Origin: Streptomyces griseocarneus
Lineage (GTDB): Bacteria > Actinomycetota > Actinomycetes > Streptomycetales > Streptomycetaceae
Assembly (NCBI RefSeq): GCF_014655595.1
Contig: NZ_BNBL01000001.1
Coordinates: 186,001-250,000 of the forward strand
Reading direction: 5' to 3'
Length of the DNA stretch: 64,000 bases
The notes beneath the pieces were generated by a model. The model saw only the letters and a list, made by a program, of their open reading frames with translations, had not been told where the DNA came from and did no database searches. A program made the position numbers and the translations under genes. This document shows positions 1 to 9,254 of the stretch, in pieces; within the stretch, counting starts at the first letter, position 1; every line of letters begins with the position of its first letter.

Positions 1-1
1 G

Positions 2-1090
<1,089 letters not shown>

Positions 1091-1103
1091 CGCGCCGTGC
1101 CCG

Positions 1104-1128
1104 CCGGGCCTCGCGCGCGAGAGCCCGG
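1104..1128 (+). terminator. GC-rich hairpin after lpdA
   Basis: CCGGGC (1104-1109) pairs with GCCCGG (1123-1128), and between them the self-complementary CTCGCGCGCGAG lengthens the stem. There is no T-run. It begins 13 bases after the lpdA stop, so it probably ends that transcript. Confidence 0.45.
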
Positions 1129-1234
1129 CCCGGCGCGCGAGCGAAGTGCGCACTCTGCGATATGTCGTCCCGGCCGCCCCGGCCGGGACGATCGGGCCCC
1201 GCGCGGTCGAGCGGTCGACGTTTTCGGAGTGGTT

Positions 1235-2521
1235 GTGGTCAAGACGATCGTCAGTGAGGCCCTGCCGGGTCTCCGTGGTGTCCTCAGTACCCGGGAAGCC
1301 GATCTCGACGCCGCCGCGCGGGACTTCGGCAACCGGGTGCGGCGGCGGCCGCTCGCCGTGCTGCGTCCCGCCGACGCGGGCGACGTGGCGGCGGTCGTAC
1401 GGTTCGGCCGCGAGCACGGGATCACGGTGGTGCCCCGGGGCGCCGGGCACGCGGTCGACGGGCAGGCCCAGGCGCGGGACGGGATCGTCGTCGACCTCGG
1501 CTCGCTGGACCGGGTGCGCCCGGCGGGGCCGGACGCGGTCGCGGTGGGCGCCGGGGCCCGGTGGGACGCGGTCGCCGACGCCGTCCTGCCCGGCGGGCGC
1601 ACGCCCCCCGTGGTGCCGGACCACCTCGGGCTGACCGTCGGCGGGACGCTGTCCGCCGGCGGGTTCGGCGGCACCAGCCACCGCCACGGCAGCGTGGCCG
1701 ACACCGTCCACGACCTCGAGGTCGTCACTCCGGACGGGGAACGGGTCACCTGCTCGCCGACGAAGGACCCCGCGCTCTTCGACGCGGTGCGGGGCACCCA
1801 GGGCGAGCACGGGATCATCACCCGCGCCACCCTCGCGCTGACGCGGGCCCGCGGCGCCGCCCGCCGCTACCTGCTCCCGTACCACGACCTCGGCACGTTC
1901 CTCGCCGACCAGCGGCGGCTGATCGAGGACGGGCGCTTCGACCACGTCGAGGGCCAGGCCCGTCCCGCCGGGGACGGGGAAGGGGCGGGCTGGGTCTACG
2001 TCCTGGAGGCCATGGCCGCCTTCGACCCGCCGCACGAGCCCGACGACCGGGCGCTGCTCGCCGGCCTCGCGCACCGCCGCGGCGCCGAGGAGACCGGGAC
2101 CAGCGGCTACGGCGACTTCCTGCGACGGGCAGCCCCGCTGGAGGCACGGATGCGCGAGGCCGGGTCGTGGCAGGACGACCCGCATCCCCGCTGCAACGTC
2201 CTGCTGCCGGGCCGGCACGCCGAGGACGTCATCGCCGCCACGCTCGCCGGCCTCACCGCCGCCGACATCGGACCCGGCGGCGGCGTCCTGATCTATCCGG
2301 TGCCCACCGAACGGATCCTCGCCCCCAACGTGCCGAAGGCGAGCGGCGACGCCGTCACCGTCCTCTTCGGGCTGCAGCGCACCGCGCCGCGCGGGGAACC
2401 CGGCACCCTCGAGCGGATGGAACGCGGCAACGCGGCCCTGCGCGAGACGGCCGCGGGAGTCGGCGGCGTCGGCTACACCGCAACCACCGCCTTCCACGAG
2501 GAGCGGGCGAGGCGGGCGTAG
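1235..2521 (+). CDS. FAD-binding oxidase, cytokinin-dehydrogenase-like, short C-terminus
   Basis: Probable FAD-dependent oxidase of the VAO/PCMH superfamily, about 428 residues. The N-terminal half has the FAD-binding RGAGHAVDGQ segment; in cytokinin dehydrogenases the equivalent His carries FAD covalently. VGGTLSAGGFGG and GEHGIITRATL follow as expected. The C-terminal half has the NVLLPG and IYPVP motifs of the cytokinin-binding domain. GTG 1235 is chosen because GGAG (1226-1229) lies 5 bases upstream. The protein stops soon after GYTATTAFHEE, where family members normally continue about 40 residues to a YDP...LTPG tail, and nothing recognisable continues in other frames. The substrate is unknown; cytokinin is only one possibility. 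Confidence 0.75.
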   Translation: MVKTIVSEALPGLRGVLSTREADLDAAARDFGNRVRRRPLAVLRPADAGDVAAVVRFGREHGITVVPRGAGHAVDGQAQARDGIVVDLGSLDRVRPAGPDAVAVGAGARWDAVADAVLPGGRTPPVVPDHLGLTVGGTLSAGGFGGTSHRHGSVADTVHDLEVVTPDGERVTCSPTKDPALFDAVRGTQGEHGIITRATLALTRARGAARRYLLPYHDLGTFLADQRRLIEDGRFDHVEGQARPAGDGEGAGWVYVLEAMAAFDPPHEPDDRALLAGLAHRRGAEETGTSGYGDFLRRAAPLEARMREAGSWQDDPHPRCNVLLPGRHAEDVIAATLAGLTAADIGPGGGVLIYPVPTERILAPNVPKASGDAVTVLFGLQRTAPRGEPGTLERMERGNAALRETAAGVGGVGYTATTAFHEERARRA

Positions 2522-2601
2522 GCCTTTCGGCCACGACGTAAGCCTGTCGGCCCGACGTGCGTCCTCCCGCTACGACGTGAGTCCGCCCGTTACGACTTGA
2601 G
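2522..2601. repeat. four tandem 20-bp degenerate repeats
   Basis: Units at 2522-2541, 2542-2561, 2562-2581 and 2582-2601 each contain a central C-rich part followed by CGACGT or CGACTT and end in AA, CG or AG. The last unit overlaps the 3' end of the convergent tetR gene and supplies its stop codon. Confidence 0.6.
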
Positions 2602-3243
2602 CTCGTCGACGATGGTGTCGACGACGTGCACGGCCAGCCGGTCGACCATGGCGCGGTCCTGCCCCTTGAGCGGGCCGCGGGTCGCCAGGTCGGCGAAGCC
2701 GTGGACCATCGACCAGCACACCCATTCGGCGTTGACCCGCCGCTCGGGGGTGAGCGCGCCGGCGGCGACCATCTCGTCGAGGGCGTCGAGCAGCAGCTGG
2801 TAGGGCGGCGCGACGCGGTCGTCGACGGTGACGGGCGGACCGTCGCCCTCGCCGTCGGCCTCGTCCCGGGTCAGGATGGCGACCTCGAACCAGCCGGGTT
2901 CGCGGAGCGCGAAGTGGATGTAGCCCAGGCCGACTCCGCGCAGGTTCCGCACGGCGCGGGCGGCGCGGTCGGCGCCCGGGGCGTCGTCCCCGGCGACGTC
3001 CATCCGGTCGCGCATGGCGTGGGCGAGCCGGTCCTGGGCCTCGGCGGCGACGGCGAGGACGAGGGCCCGCCGGTCGGCGAAGTGGCGGTAGGCGGCGTTC
3101 GGGGTGACCCCCACCGAGCGGGTGACCACCCTCAGCCCCAGCGCGCCGGCCCCGCCCTCGCGTGCGAGTCTCACCCCGGCCTCCACCAGCGCGGCGCGCA
3201 GGTCGCCGTGGTGGTACGAGCGCGAGCGCGTGTCTTGGCTCAT
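2590..3243 (-). CDS. TetR-family transcriptional regulator
   Basis: One-component repressor of about 217 residues. The N-terminal helix-turn-helix runs through RVVTRSVGVTPNAAYRHFADRRALVLAVA, the usual TetR signature. The C-terminal ligand domain has the GYIHFALREPGWFEV and VCWSMVHGFADL segments of the WHG/TetR_C_33 type. ATG 3243 is preferred over the upstream TTG 3252 because GGGAGG sits 9 bases before it. It is divergent from the reductase-P450 pair at 3529-5781 and probably represses it, itself, or both; palindromic TTCGAA elements lie in the gap between them. Confidence 0.82.
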   Translation of the reverse strand: MSQDTRSRSYHHGDLRAALVEAGVRLAREGGAGALGLRVVTRSVGVTPNAAYRHFADRRALVLAVAAEAQDRLAHAMRDRMDVAGDDAPGADRAARAVRNLRGVGLGYIHFALREPGWFEVAILTRDEADGEGDGPPVTVDDRVAPPYQLLLDALDEMVAAGALTPERRVNAEWVCWSMVHGFADLATRGPLKGQDRAMVDRLAVHVVDTIVDELKS

Positions 3244-3528
3244 GGTCCGCAATTCCTCCCCGGCTCAGTGTACAGGGTGAACATCGCTGGTCAGCGGCCC
3301 GACAACGGCCACGGGCGGTGTCCGGGGAGCCGTCCTGGCGCGATGCGGAGGGCGTTTGAGCACGTCAGGAGAAGACGGCGCCGATGTCGGCATGGAAGCG
3401 TTTGAGGGGAGCGGAATCACCGCTTTTCGAATGTTCGAACACCGATGGAGGGAGCCGGGTTTGGAGTCGCGCGAGCCGTTCGAGCCGCTCGAGTCAGCGA
3501 AGCGGCGGGACCCGCCGGGGTCGCCGAC
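3244..3528. promoter_or_regulatory. divergent promoter region between tetR and the reductase-P450 pair
   Basis: This 285-base gap serves both directions. TTCGAA occurs at 3426-3431 and again at 3434-3439, giving an operator-like block with the perfect palindrome GTTCGAAC (3433-3440). GTGAACATCG at 3277-3286 lies just upstream of tetR and recurs on the other strand at 25691-25700. No clear -10/-35 pair was found. Confidence 0.4.
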
Positions 3529-4488
3529 ATGAGCGGCGGCGCGTCGCCCAGGGCGCTGACGCTGCGCGTGACGGCCAAGGACGCCGTCGCCGACGGCGTG
3601 GTCGTCCTCGAGCTCGCCCACCCCGACGGCGACCGGCTGCCGGACTGGACGCCCGGCGCGCACATCGACCTCGTCCTGCCGTGCGGGGTCACCCGCCAGT
3701 ACTCCCTGTGCGGGGACCGGTGGGACGCGTACCGCTACCGGATCGCCGTGCTGCGCGAGCCGGACGGCCGGGGTGGCTCGGCGTACGTGCACGACCGGCT
3801 CCGGACCGGTGACCGCGTCGGCGTGGGTGGCCCGCGCAACAACTTCCCGCTGGTGCCGGCGAAGCGCTACCTGTTCGTCGCGGGAGGCATCGGCATCACC
3901 CCGCTGCTGCCGATGCTCCACCAGGCACGGCTGGTCGGGGCCGAATGGGACCTCCTCTACGGCGGTCCGCGCCGCCGGTCGATGGCGTTCCTCGACGAAC
4001 TGGCCGGCTACGGCGACCGCGTCCACGTCCTGCCCGAGGAGGAGCGGGGCAGGCCCGACCTCGGGGCCTGGCTGGGGGAGGTGTGCGAGGGCCTGCGGGT
4101 GTACTGCTGCGGCCCGGCCGGGCTGCTCGCCGCGGCCGAGGCCGCGTGCGCCCACTGGCCCGCCGCGACGCTGCGGACCGAGCGGTTCACCGCCCGCGAG
4201 CAGCAGGCGCCGGTGCGGGACGCGCCGTTCGAGGTCGTCCTGGCCCGCACCGGGGCGCGGGTGACCGTCGCCCCCGGCACGACCGTGCTGGACGCCGTGC
4301 GTTCGGCCGGCGCGGACGTGCTGTCCTCATGCCGGGAGGGCACCTGCGGCACCTGCGAGGCCGCCGTGGTCGCCGGTGTGGTGGACCACCGGGACGCCCT
4401 GCTCACCGACGACGAACGCGCCGCGGGGGACCGCATGTACCCCTGCGTCTCCCGCTCCTGCGGCGACCGGCTCGTACTGGACCTGTGA
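3529..4488 (+). CDS. PDR/VanB-type oxidoreductase (FMN, NAD, [2Fe-2S])
   Basis: Reductase of about 319 residues that passes electrons from NAD(P)H through FMN to a C-terminal plant-type [2Fe-2S] domain. Domains in order: FMN-binding barrel with RQYSLCG, nucleotide-binding domain with FVAGGIGITP and YCCGPAGLL, and ferredoxin domain with Cys ligands in SSCREGTCGTC plus a later Cys in MYPCVS. ATG 3529 (MSGGASPR) is chosen as the start of homology; an in-frame ATG at 3445 adds 28 unconvincing residues. It ends 36 bases before a P450, so it is most simply the redox partner of that enzyme, replacing the usual ferredoxin plus ferredoxin reductase. Confidence 0.88.
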   Translation: MSGGASPRALTLRVTAKDAVADGVVVLELAHPDGDRLPDWTPGAHIDLVLPCGVTRQYSLCGDRWDAYRYRIAVLREPDGRGGSAYVHDRLRTGDRVGVGGPRNNFPLVPAKRYLFVAGGIGITPLLPMLHQARLVGAEWDLLYGGPRRRSMAFLDELAGYGDRVHVLPEEERGRPDLGAWLGEVCEGLRVYCCGPAGLLAAAEAACAHWPAATLRTERFTAREQQAPVRDAPFEVVLARTGARVTVAPGTTVLDAVRSAGADVLSSCREGTCGTCEAAVVAGVVDHRDALLTDDERAAGDRMYPCVSRSCGDRLVLDL

Positions 4489-4524
4489 CGCGTACCGGAC
4501 CCGAGACGACGGAGGTCGCGAACC

Positions 4525-5781
4525 ATGACCGAGACCCTCGACACCGGGGCGACCGCCACCGGATCGTCCCTGCCCGTCATCGACACCGACCCCTTCGGCC
4601 CCGAGGTGCTGACGGACCCGCTGCCGCTGGACGCCGCGCTGCGCGAGGCCGGGCCGCTGGTGTACCTGAGCGCGCGCGACATCTACGCGGTGGCCCGCCA
4701 CGAGCACGTGTACGCGGCGCTGCGCGACTGGCAGGGCTTCCAGTCGGGTGCCGGAGTGGGCCTGTACAACTTCCGTACGCAGAAGCCCTGGCGGCCGCTG
4801 AGCGCGCTGGTGGAGGCCGACCCGCCGCACCACGACGCCCCGCGCCGGGTGCTGTCCGCCCTGCTCGGGCCCCGCACGCAACGCCGGCTGCGCGAGGAGT
4901 GGACGGTGGCCGCCCATGAGCTCGTCGACAGACTGCTGGGCACGGGCGGCGGGGACGGACGGGCCGGCTCCGTCGTCGAGTTCGACGCCGTGACCTCGCT
5001 CGCGGAGGCGTACCCGCTGCGGGTGTTCCCGGACGCGCTCGGCATTCCCGACGAAGGCCGCGAGAAGCTGCTGCCCTTCAGTGACTTCCTGCTCAACGCC
5101 TTCGGCCCGCGCAACGAGCTCGTCGCCAGGGACGCGCCGCGGGCGAGGGAGCTCTCGGACTGGGTCGTCGCCCACTGCGAGCGCGAAGCGCTCGCCGAGG
5201 GCGGGTTCGGGGCGGCGATCTGGGCCGCGGCCGACCGGGGCGAGATCACTCCCGAACAGGCGCCCCAGGTGGTGCGCTCGCTGTTCGCGGCCGGCGTCAA
5301 CACCACCGTGCACGCGCTCGCCGCCGTGCTGTACGCGCTCACCACCCATCCCGCGCAGTGGCGGCGGCTGCGCGCCGAACCGGCCCTGGTGCGGGTGGCG
5401 TTCGACGAGGCGGTGCGCTGGGGGTCGCCGGTGCAGACGTTCTTCCGCACGGCGACCGCGACCGCCCGGGTCGACGGCCTGGTGGTGCCGGACGGTGCGA
5501 AGGTCCTGCTGTTCCTCGGCGCCGCCAACCGCGATCCCCGGCGCTGGGCCGACCCCGACGCGTACGACCTGTCCCGCGACCCGTCCGGGCACGTGGGCTT
5601 CGGCTTCGGCATCCATCAGTGCGTGGGCCAGAACCTCGCGCGCCTGGAAGCCGAATGCCTGCTCACCGCCCTCGTCGAACGGGTGGCCGAGCTGGAGCCC
5701 GCCGCGCCCGCCCGACGTCGCCTCAACAACACGCTGAGGGCCTGGGATTCGATTCCGGTTCGGGCCCGCATCGCACCGTAG
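4525..5781 (+). CDS. cytochrome P450, CYP199-like (aryl acid O-demethylase type)
   Basis: Haem monooxygenase of 418 residues. The ExxR is E295-R298 and the haem Cys is C366 in FGFGIHQCVGQN. It closely resembles the CYP199A enzymes that demethylate para-methoxybenzoates, with shared segments such as EAYPLRVFPDALG, SPVQTFFRT and FLGAANRDPRRWADPD. The I-helix reads A256-G-V-N259-T-T, with Asn where CYP199A has the catalytic Asp. GGAGG precedes the ATG. Paired with the upstream PDR reductase, it probably oxidises a substituted benzoate or naphthoate. It may serve catabolism, or tailor the aryl acid made by the PKS at 26-31 kb; the sequence does not decide. Confidence 0.88.
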   Translation: MTETLDTGATATGSSLPVIDTDPFGPEVLTDPLPLDAALREAGPLVYLSARDIYAVARHEHVYAALRDWQGFQSGAGVGLYNFRTQKPWRPLSALVEADPPHHDAPRRVLSALLGPRTQRRLREEWTVAAHELVDRLLGTGGGDGRAGSVVEFDAVTSLAEAYPLRVFPDALGIPDEGREKLLPFSDFLLNAFGPRNELVARDAPRARELSDWVVAHCEREALAEGGFGAAIWAAADRGEITPEQAPQVVRSLFAAGVNTTVHALAAVLYALTTHPAQWRRLRAEPALVRVAFDEAVRWGSPVQTFFRTATATARVDGLVVPDGAKVLLFLGAANRDPRRWADPDAYDLSRDPSGHVGFGFGIHQCVGQNLARLEAECLLTALVERVAELEPAAPARRRLNNTLRAWDSIPVRARIAP

Positions 5782-5942
5782 TGCGGGGGCCACGACGTTC
5801 CCGTCTGTGTGTTTGCCTCGCTCATCGATGCGATATACGGTGTGAACACAGCTGATGTGGACAGTGTGAACTCCCGTCCTCATCGCGCGGCCGGCCGAGC
5901 GTCATCTCGCAGGCGCACAACGCTGATCAAGGGAGAAATCGC
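5782..5942 (+). promoter_or_regulatory. upstream region of the MFS exporter with two GTGTGAAC repeats
   Basis: GTGTGAAC occurs at 5840-5847 and 5864-5871, 24 bases apart on the same strand; the first copy extends to GTGTGAACAC with inverted GTGT/ACAC arms. A TATACG sequence (5834-5839) next to the first copy could be part of a -10 element. Repressor binding is likely but not provable here. Confidence 0.35.
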
Positions 5943-7436
5943 GTGACCACGGTCAATTCGAGTGCGGCGGCGGATGATGCCGAGGTCCCCCGGTCGGAGG
6001 CGGACCCTCGACGGTGGCTGGTGCTGGCCCTCTTATCGGGCCTGCAGTTCATGATCCTTCTTGATATGACCGCGGTGAACGTGGCGTTACCGCAGATCCA
6101 GACCGGACTCGGCTTCTCCGCGGCCGGCCTGGCCTGGGTCGTCAACGGCTATGTGCTGGCGGCGGGCGGCCTGTTGATGCTCGGCGGCCGGCTGGCCGAC
6201 GTCTTCGGCCGGCGGCGGCTGCTGGTGACCGGCGTGGTCGTCTTCGCGGTCTCCTCGGCGGTGTCCGGAGCGGCCGTCGACCCCTGGATGATGATCGTGG
6301 GCCGGGTCGGCCAGGGCACCGCCGAGGCGCTCGCCGCCCCCGCCTCCCTCGGCCTGATCGCCCTGCTCTTCAGCGACCCGAAGGAGCGCACCAAGGCGCT
6401 CGGCATCTGGGGCGGCATCATCGGACTGGGCAGCACCGTGGGCTCCGTCGTCTCCGGCCTCCTGACCGACCTGGCGTCCTGGCGCTGGATCTTCTTCATC
6501 AACCTGCCCGTCGCCGTGCTCGTCCTCGTGCTGGTTCCCCGGCTCGTGACCGAGAGCCGCATGGTGCGGGAGAAGGACCAGGCGCCCGACATCCTCGGCG
6601 GTCTCACGCTCACCCTGGGCCTGACCGGCGTCGTCTACGGCCTGCTGCACGCGGCCGACCACTCCTGGGGCTCCACGACGGTGGTGGTCCCGCTCGTCGC
6701 CGGCGTCGCGCTGCTCGTGGCGATGCTCCTCATCGAGCGCCGCGCCAGGAACCCCCTCATCCCGCTGGGCTTCTTCGCCAACCGCACCAGGTCGGTCGTC
6801 AACGTCGCCACGCTCTTCTTCATGGCCGCGTTCATCTCCTACAGCTTCATGCTGACCCTCTTCGAACAGCAGGTGCTGGACTACTCCCCGCTGGTCAGCG
6901 GGCTGGCCTGGCTGCCGCTGAGCGTCGCCATCGGAGCCGGCATGGGCCTGGGCACGGCGCTGATCCCGCGCCTGGGCATCCGCACGGTGGCCGCGATCGG
7001 ATACATCGGCGCCGGCGTCGGCCTCTTCATCACCAGCATGATCGACGTGGACAGCACCTACCTCGGCGGGATCCTGCCGGGCATGGCGGTGTTCGGGCTG
7101 TTCGCGGGCGCCAGCATGCCGGCCGCGACCAACGCCGCGCTGCACGGGGTCACCGTCCAGGACTCCAGCCTGGCCTCGGGCGTACAGAGCACCATGCAGC
7201 AGATCGGCAGCGCGCTCGGCGTGGCCATCCTGGTGGCCCTCGCGATCCGGCACGCCGGCGACGCCATCGGGAGCGGCACGCGCCCCGACGTCGCGACGAC
7301 GGACGGCTACGGACTGGCCATCCGCATCGGCGGGGCGCTGATCGTGGTCGGCGGAATCCTCCTCGCGGCGCTGCTGGAGAAGGTCGACACCAAGCTGCGG
7401 GACCCGATGGCCGAGCGCCTCGCGGACGCCCGCTGA
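5943..7436 (+). CDS. MFS transporter, DHA2 family (14 TM) drug exporter
   Basis: Proton-driven efflux protein of 497 residues in the EmrB/QacA class. After a 25-residue polar N-terminus come about 14 hydrophobic segments. DHA2 signatures include LDMTAVNVALPQI in TM1, GGRLADVFGRRR (motif A) between TM2 and TM3, and the WRWIFFINLPV segment. The start is GTG 5943 behind GGGAGAA. Two leucines (codons 31 and 49) are encoded by TTA, at 6033-6035 and 6087-6089, so translation may depend on the bldA tRNA. It is transcribed with the aminotransferase and DUF1905 genes and may export the cluster product. Confidence 0.9.
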   Translation: MTTVNSSAAADDAEVPRSEADPRRWLVLALLSGLQFMILLDMTAVNVALPQIQTGLGFSAAGLAWVVNGYVLAAGGLLMLGGRLADVFGRRRLLVTGVVVFAVSSAVSGAAVDPWMMIVGRVGQGTAEALAAPASLGLIALLFSDPKERTKALGIWGGIIGLGSTVGSVVSGLLTDLASWRWIFFINLPVAVLVLVLVPRLVTESRMVREKDQAPDILGGLTLTLGLTGVVYGLLHAADHSWGSTTVVVPLVAGVALLVAMLLIERRARNPLIPLGFFANRTRSVVNVATLFFMAAFISYSFMLTLFEQQVLDYSPLVSGLAWLPLSVAIGAGMGLGTALIPRLGIRTVAAIGYIGAGVGLFITSMIDVDSTYLGGILPGMAVFGLFAGASMPAATNAALHGVTVQDSSLASGVQSTMQQIGSALGVAILVALAIRHAGDAIGSGTRPDVATTDGYGLAIRIGGALIVVGGILLAALLEKVDTKLRDPMAERLADAR

Positions 7437-7503
7437 TGAGGGCCGCCGGGAGGTCCGCGACCGCTCGGCGGCCTGCCCAGCCGAGCCGGAAGGGGCGAGC
7501 GGC

Positions 7504-8802
7504 ATGAATGCCGTACCGGCCGACCCGGCCGCCGACAGCCGGGCCGCGCTGCTCGCCGTCGACGCCGACCACCTGTGGCACCCCTGGTCGCCGAGCCGCG
7601 TCAGCCCGGACACCGTCGTCGCGGTGTCCGGGCAGGGCTGCGAAGTGCGCGACGCGGACGGCCGCCGCTACCTCGACGCCAAGTCCTCGGGCCTCAACGC
7701 GACGCTCGGCTACGGCTGCCGCCCCGTCATCGACGCGGTCGGCGCCCAGCTGTCCCGCCTGATGACCTACGACATGGGCGAGGGCGCCAACGTGCCGGCC
7801 ATCAGGCTGGCGCGGCGCATCGCGGAGCTGACGGGGCCGCCCCTGACCCGTACCTTCTTCTGCAACAGCGGCTCCGAGGCGATGGAGACGTGCATCCGGA
7901 TCGCCCGCTTCTACCACGCGGTCCTCGGAGCGCCGGAACGCCACCTCGTCGTCTCGTTCGAGAACGCCTACCACGGCGCGACCATGGCCGCCGCCGCGTG
8001 CTCGGCGGGCTCGTCGCCCGTGGCGAAGGAACTGACGCCCGCCGGCTTCGTCACCCTGCCTCGGCCCGGCCGGGACGCCGACGGGGCCGGGGCCCTGGAG
8101 GACTTCCTCGCCCGGCACGGCGACCGCACCGCGGCGGTGCTCGTCGAGCCGGTCCAGTCACGCGGCGGCCACGTCCTGTCCGACGCGTCCCTGCGCGCCG
8201 TACGGGAGCTCTGCGACCGGCACGGAGCGCTGCTGGTCCTCGACGAGGTGACGACCGGATTCGGCAGGACGGGCCGGATGTTCGGCTACCAGCACGCCGG
8301 GATCTGCCCCGACCTGCTGGCCACCAGCAAGGGACTGGCGGCCGGGTACGTGTCGCTCGCCGCGGTCACCACGACGGAGCAGGTCTTCGACGTCTTCGAC
8401 GCGAACAGGACGAAGGCCGGCTTCGTCCACGGCCACACCCACTCCGGCCACGCCGCCGCCTGCGCGGCGGGACTCGCGGTGCTCGACGTCCTCGAGTCCG
8501 AGGGCCTGCTCGCCAACGCCGAGGCACGCGGCGCCCAGTTGCTGGCCGCCCTGGAGGAGACGCGCCCGCTGCCGTACGTCCGGGACGTACGCGGCCGCGG
8601 GCTGCTGGTCTCCCTGGAGCTGGACGGCTCGCGGCGCGCCGCGCGGGTGCGCGCGCACATGAAGGACGGCGGCGTCCTCGTCCGGCGCACCGGACCGAAC
8701 GTCCTCGTCGCCCCGCCGCTGATCGTCACCCGTGACGAGACCGACCGGATAGCGGCCGCCCTGCTGGCCGCCGTGCGGGCGGCGGCGACCCCCGCACCCT
8801 GA
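7504..8802 (+). CDS. class III PLP aminotransferase, BioA-like
   Basis: PLP-dependent fold-type I aminotransferase of 432 residues. K276 in ATSKGLAAG is the expected Schiff-base lysine and D247 in LVLDEVT contacts the PLP ring nitrogen. The N-terminal HLWHPWSPSR segment recalls the diaminopelargonate synthase (BioA) branch, and NSGSEAMET and ENAYHGATM match the cofactor phosphate region. No other biotin genes are near, so biotin synthesis is unlikely; transamination of a ketone or aldehyde in the neighbouring pathway fits better. It lies 67 bases after the MFS gene and 85 before the DUF1905 gene. Confidence 0.87.
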   Translation: MNAVPADPAADSRAALLAVDADHLWHPWSPSRVSPDTVVAVSGQGCEVRDADGRRYLDAKSSGLNATLGYGCRPVIDAVGAQLSRLMTYDMGEGANVPAIRLARRIAELTGPPLTRTFFCNSGSEAMETCIRIARFYHAVLGAPERHLVVSFENAYHGATMAAAACSAGSSPVAKELTPAGFVTLPRPGRDADGAGALEDFLARHGDRTAAVLVEPVQSRGGHVLSDASLRAVRELCDRHGALLVLDEVTTGFGRTGRMFGYQHAGICPDLLATSKGLAAGYVSLAAVTTTEQVFDVFDANRTKAGFVHGHTHSGHAAACAAGLAVLDVLESEGLLANAEARGAQLLAALEETRPLPYVRDVRGRGLLVSLELDGSRRAARVRAHMKDGGVLVRRTGPNVLVAPPLIVTRDETDRIAAALLAAVRAAATPAP

Positions 8803-8812
8803 ACCACCGACC

Positions 8813-8852
8813 CGCCACCAAGACCGCCGGAACGCCACCAAGACCGCCGGAA
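8813..8852. repeat. perfect tandem duplication of a 20-bp unit
   Basis: The 20-base unit CGCCACCAAGACCGCCGGAA occurs at 8813-8832 and again, without change, at 8833-8852. It fills the gap between the aminotransferase stop and the ribosome-binding site of the DUF1905 gene. Confidence 0.85.
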
Positions 8853-8887
8853 CGTCCCGGAGAACGACGGAACAAGGAGAACGCACC

Positions 8888-9181
8888 ATGCCCGAGGCAC
8901 CGAAGAACGCCCAGACCATCGACACGAAGTTCACGGCGACCGTCACCCAGGACAACAACAGCGGCTGGACCTGTGTGCTCATGCCCGGATCCAGCGAGTT
9001 CTTCGGCACGGGCAGGGCCGTCAAGGTCGCCGGAACCGTCGACGGGCACGCCTTCCAGGCCACCATGCTGCCGGTCGGCAACGGAGTCCACATGCTCCCG
9101 CTCAAGGCGGCGCTGCGGAAGGTCCTCGCCAAGGACCAGGGCGACGAGGTCACGGTGCACCTCGAGCAGCGCTTCAGCTGA
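8888..9181 (+). CDS. DUF1905 domain protein
   Basis: Small 97-residue protein that is almost entirely one DUF1905 beta-barrel domain. Recognisable features are GWTCVLMPGSSEFFGTG near the front, the VAGTVDGHAFQATMLPVGNG core, and the LRKVLAKDQGDEVTVHLE end, a pattern seen in proteins of this family and in YdeI-type proteins. AAGGAG precedes the ATG. The biochemical role of the family is unknown. Its position suggests co-transcription with the aminotransferase, with the strong hairpin at 9199-9252 ending the transcript. Confidence 0.75.
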   Translation: MPEAPKNAQTIDTKFTATVTQDNNSGWTCVLMPGSSEFFGTGRAVKVAGTVDGHAFQATMLPVGNGVHMLPLKAALRKVLAKDQGDEVTVHLEQRFS

Positions 9182-9198
9182 CCGGGCCCGGGCACCCT

Positions 9199-9252
9199 CC
9201 GCCCCCGACGGCGTGGCCCCGCCTTCGCGCGGGGCCGCACCGTCGGGGGCGG
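9199..9252. terminator. long inverted repeat, bidirectional terminator
   Basis: CCGCCCCCGACGG (9199-9211) is perfectly complementary to CCGTCGGGGGCGG (9240-9252), and the bases between form an inner stem GGCCCCG/CGGGGCC around CTTCGCG. It lies between convergent genes and probably terminates both. Confidence 0.8.
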
Positions 9253-9254
9253 TG

